A stretch of 64,000 nucleotides of DNA from an uncultured Prevotella sp. GTDB lineage: Bacteria; Bacteroidota; Bacteroidia; Bacteroidales; Bacteroidaceae. Below the pieces are notes generated by a model, which was given only the letters and a program-made list of their open reading frames with translations, did no database searches and had not been told where the DNA came from. The stretch's first letter is position 1; every line of letters starts with the position of its first letter. The DNA lies in NCBI RefSeq assembly GCF_946407605.1, contig NZ_CAMJOS010000010.1:1-64000 (forward strand), read 5' to 3'. This document shows positions 63,981 to 64,000 of this stretch, in pieces. The position numbers and the translations under genes were made by a program.

Positions 63981-64000
63981 ATGTAAATATAGGCGCATTG
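63968..64000 (+). CDS. pyrD: Dihydroorotate dehydrogenase B catalytic subunit, 5' end only
   Basis: The first 11 codons (MAKLDVNIGAL) begin inside the last 13 bp of pyrK and run off the window. The overlap and the N-terminus fit the PyrD subunit that pairs with PyrK. The call rests mainly on that context. Confidence 0.75.
   Translation, partial: MAKLDVNIGAL

Overview
The window looks like a chromosome segment of a Prevotellaceae-type Bacteroidales (Prevotella sensu lato). This rests on promoters of the TTTG / TAnnTTTG type, a type IX secretion (T9SS) sorting domain, a BACON domain, a DUF3575-DUF5119-fimbrillin gene order and a Bacteroidales-style pyrK-pyrD pair. No rRNA, intact tRNA, transposase or CRISPR array was found.

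Layout. 1-4.2 kb (plus strand): an SpoU/TrmH rRNA or tRNA 2'-O-methyltransferase, an S9-family (DPP IV-like) secreted peptidase, then a gene-free stretch of nested inverted repeats. 4.2-58.1 kb (minus strand): one long surface-appendage locus. In transcription order it encodes an OmpA/DUF3575 membrane protein, a DUF5119 lipoprotein, five fimbrillin-like (Mfa1/FimA-type) lipoproteins, then three giant secreted proteins (4465, about 1618 and 7318 residues) built from 'VYGGG' repeats, and a small secreted protein. The 4465-residue protein ends in a T9SS sorting domain and the 7318-residue protein in a BACON-like domain; the middle one starts with trefoil-, chitobiase-C- and GLUG-like modules and stops inside a YGGG repeat. 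58.4-64 kb (mostly plus): housekeeping genes (Nif3-like, zinc-ribbon coiled-coil protein, HsdR_N-type protein on the minus strand, holA, an XRE regulator, pyrK and the first codons of pyrD).

The YGGG locus is the best candidate for an undescribed system. About 13,400 residues of predicted beta-solenoid are encoded directly behind a fimbrial operon. A Tyr-rich 'GTxYY' module appears both in fimbrillin C-terminal tails and inside the giants, which suggests that they work together at the cell surface.

The second theme is a set of small repeats that colonise both intergenic DNA and genes: (A) 9-bp 'cacagat' arrays that begin GTCACACAGA; (B) a roughly 40-bp double-hairpin element; (C) tandem heptamers (CACCTTT, CAACTTT, GTGAAGA, TTAACTC). 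They are inserted in frame in pyrK, the S9 peptidase (twice), the Nif3-like gene and a fimbrillin signal peptide. Heptamer tracts are always in the stop-free orientation inside genes. At the 3' ends of four genes they lie in the stop-containing orientation and touch or supply the stop codon. All function calls are from reading sequence; no database search was run.
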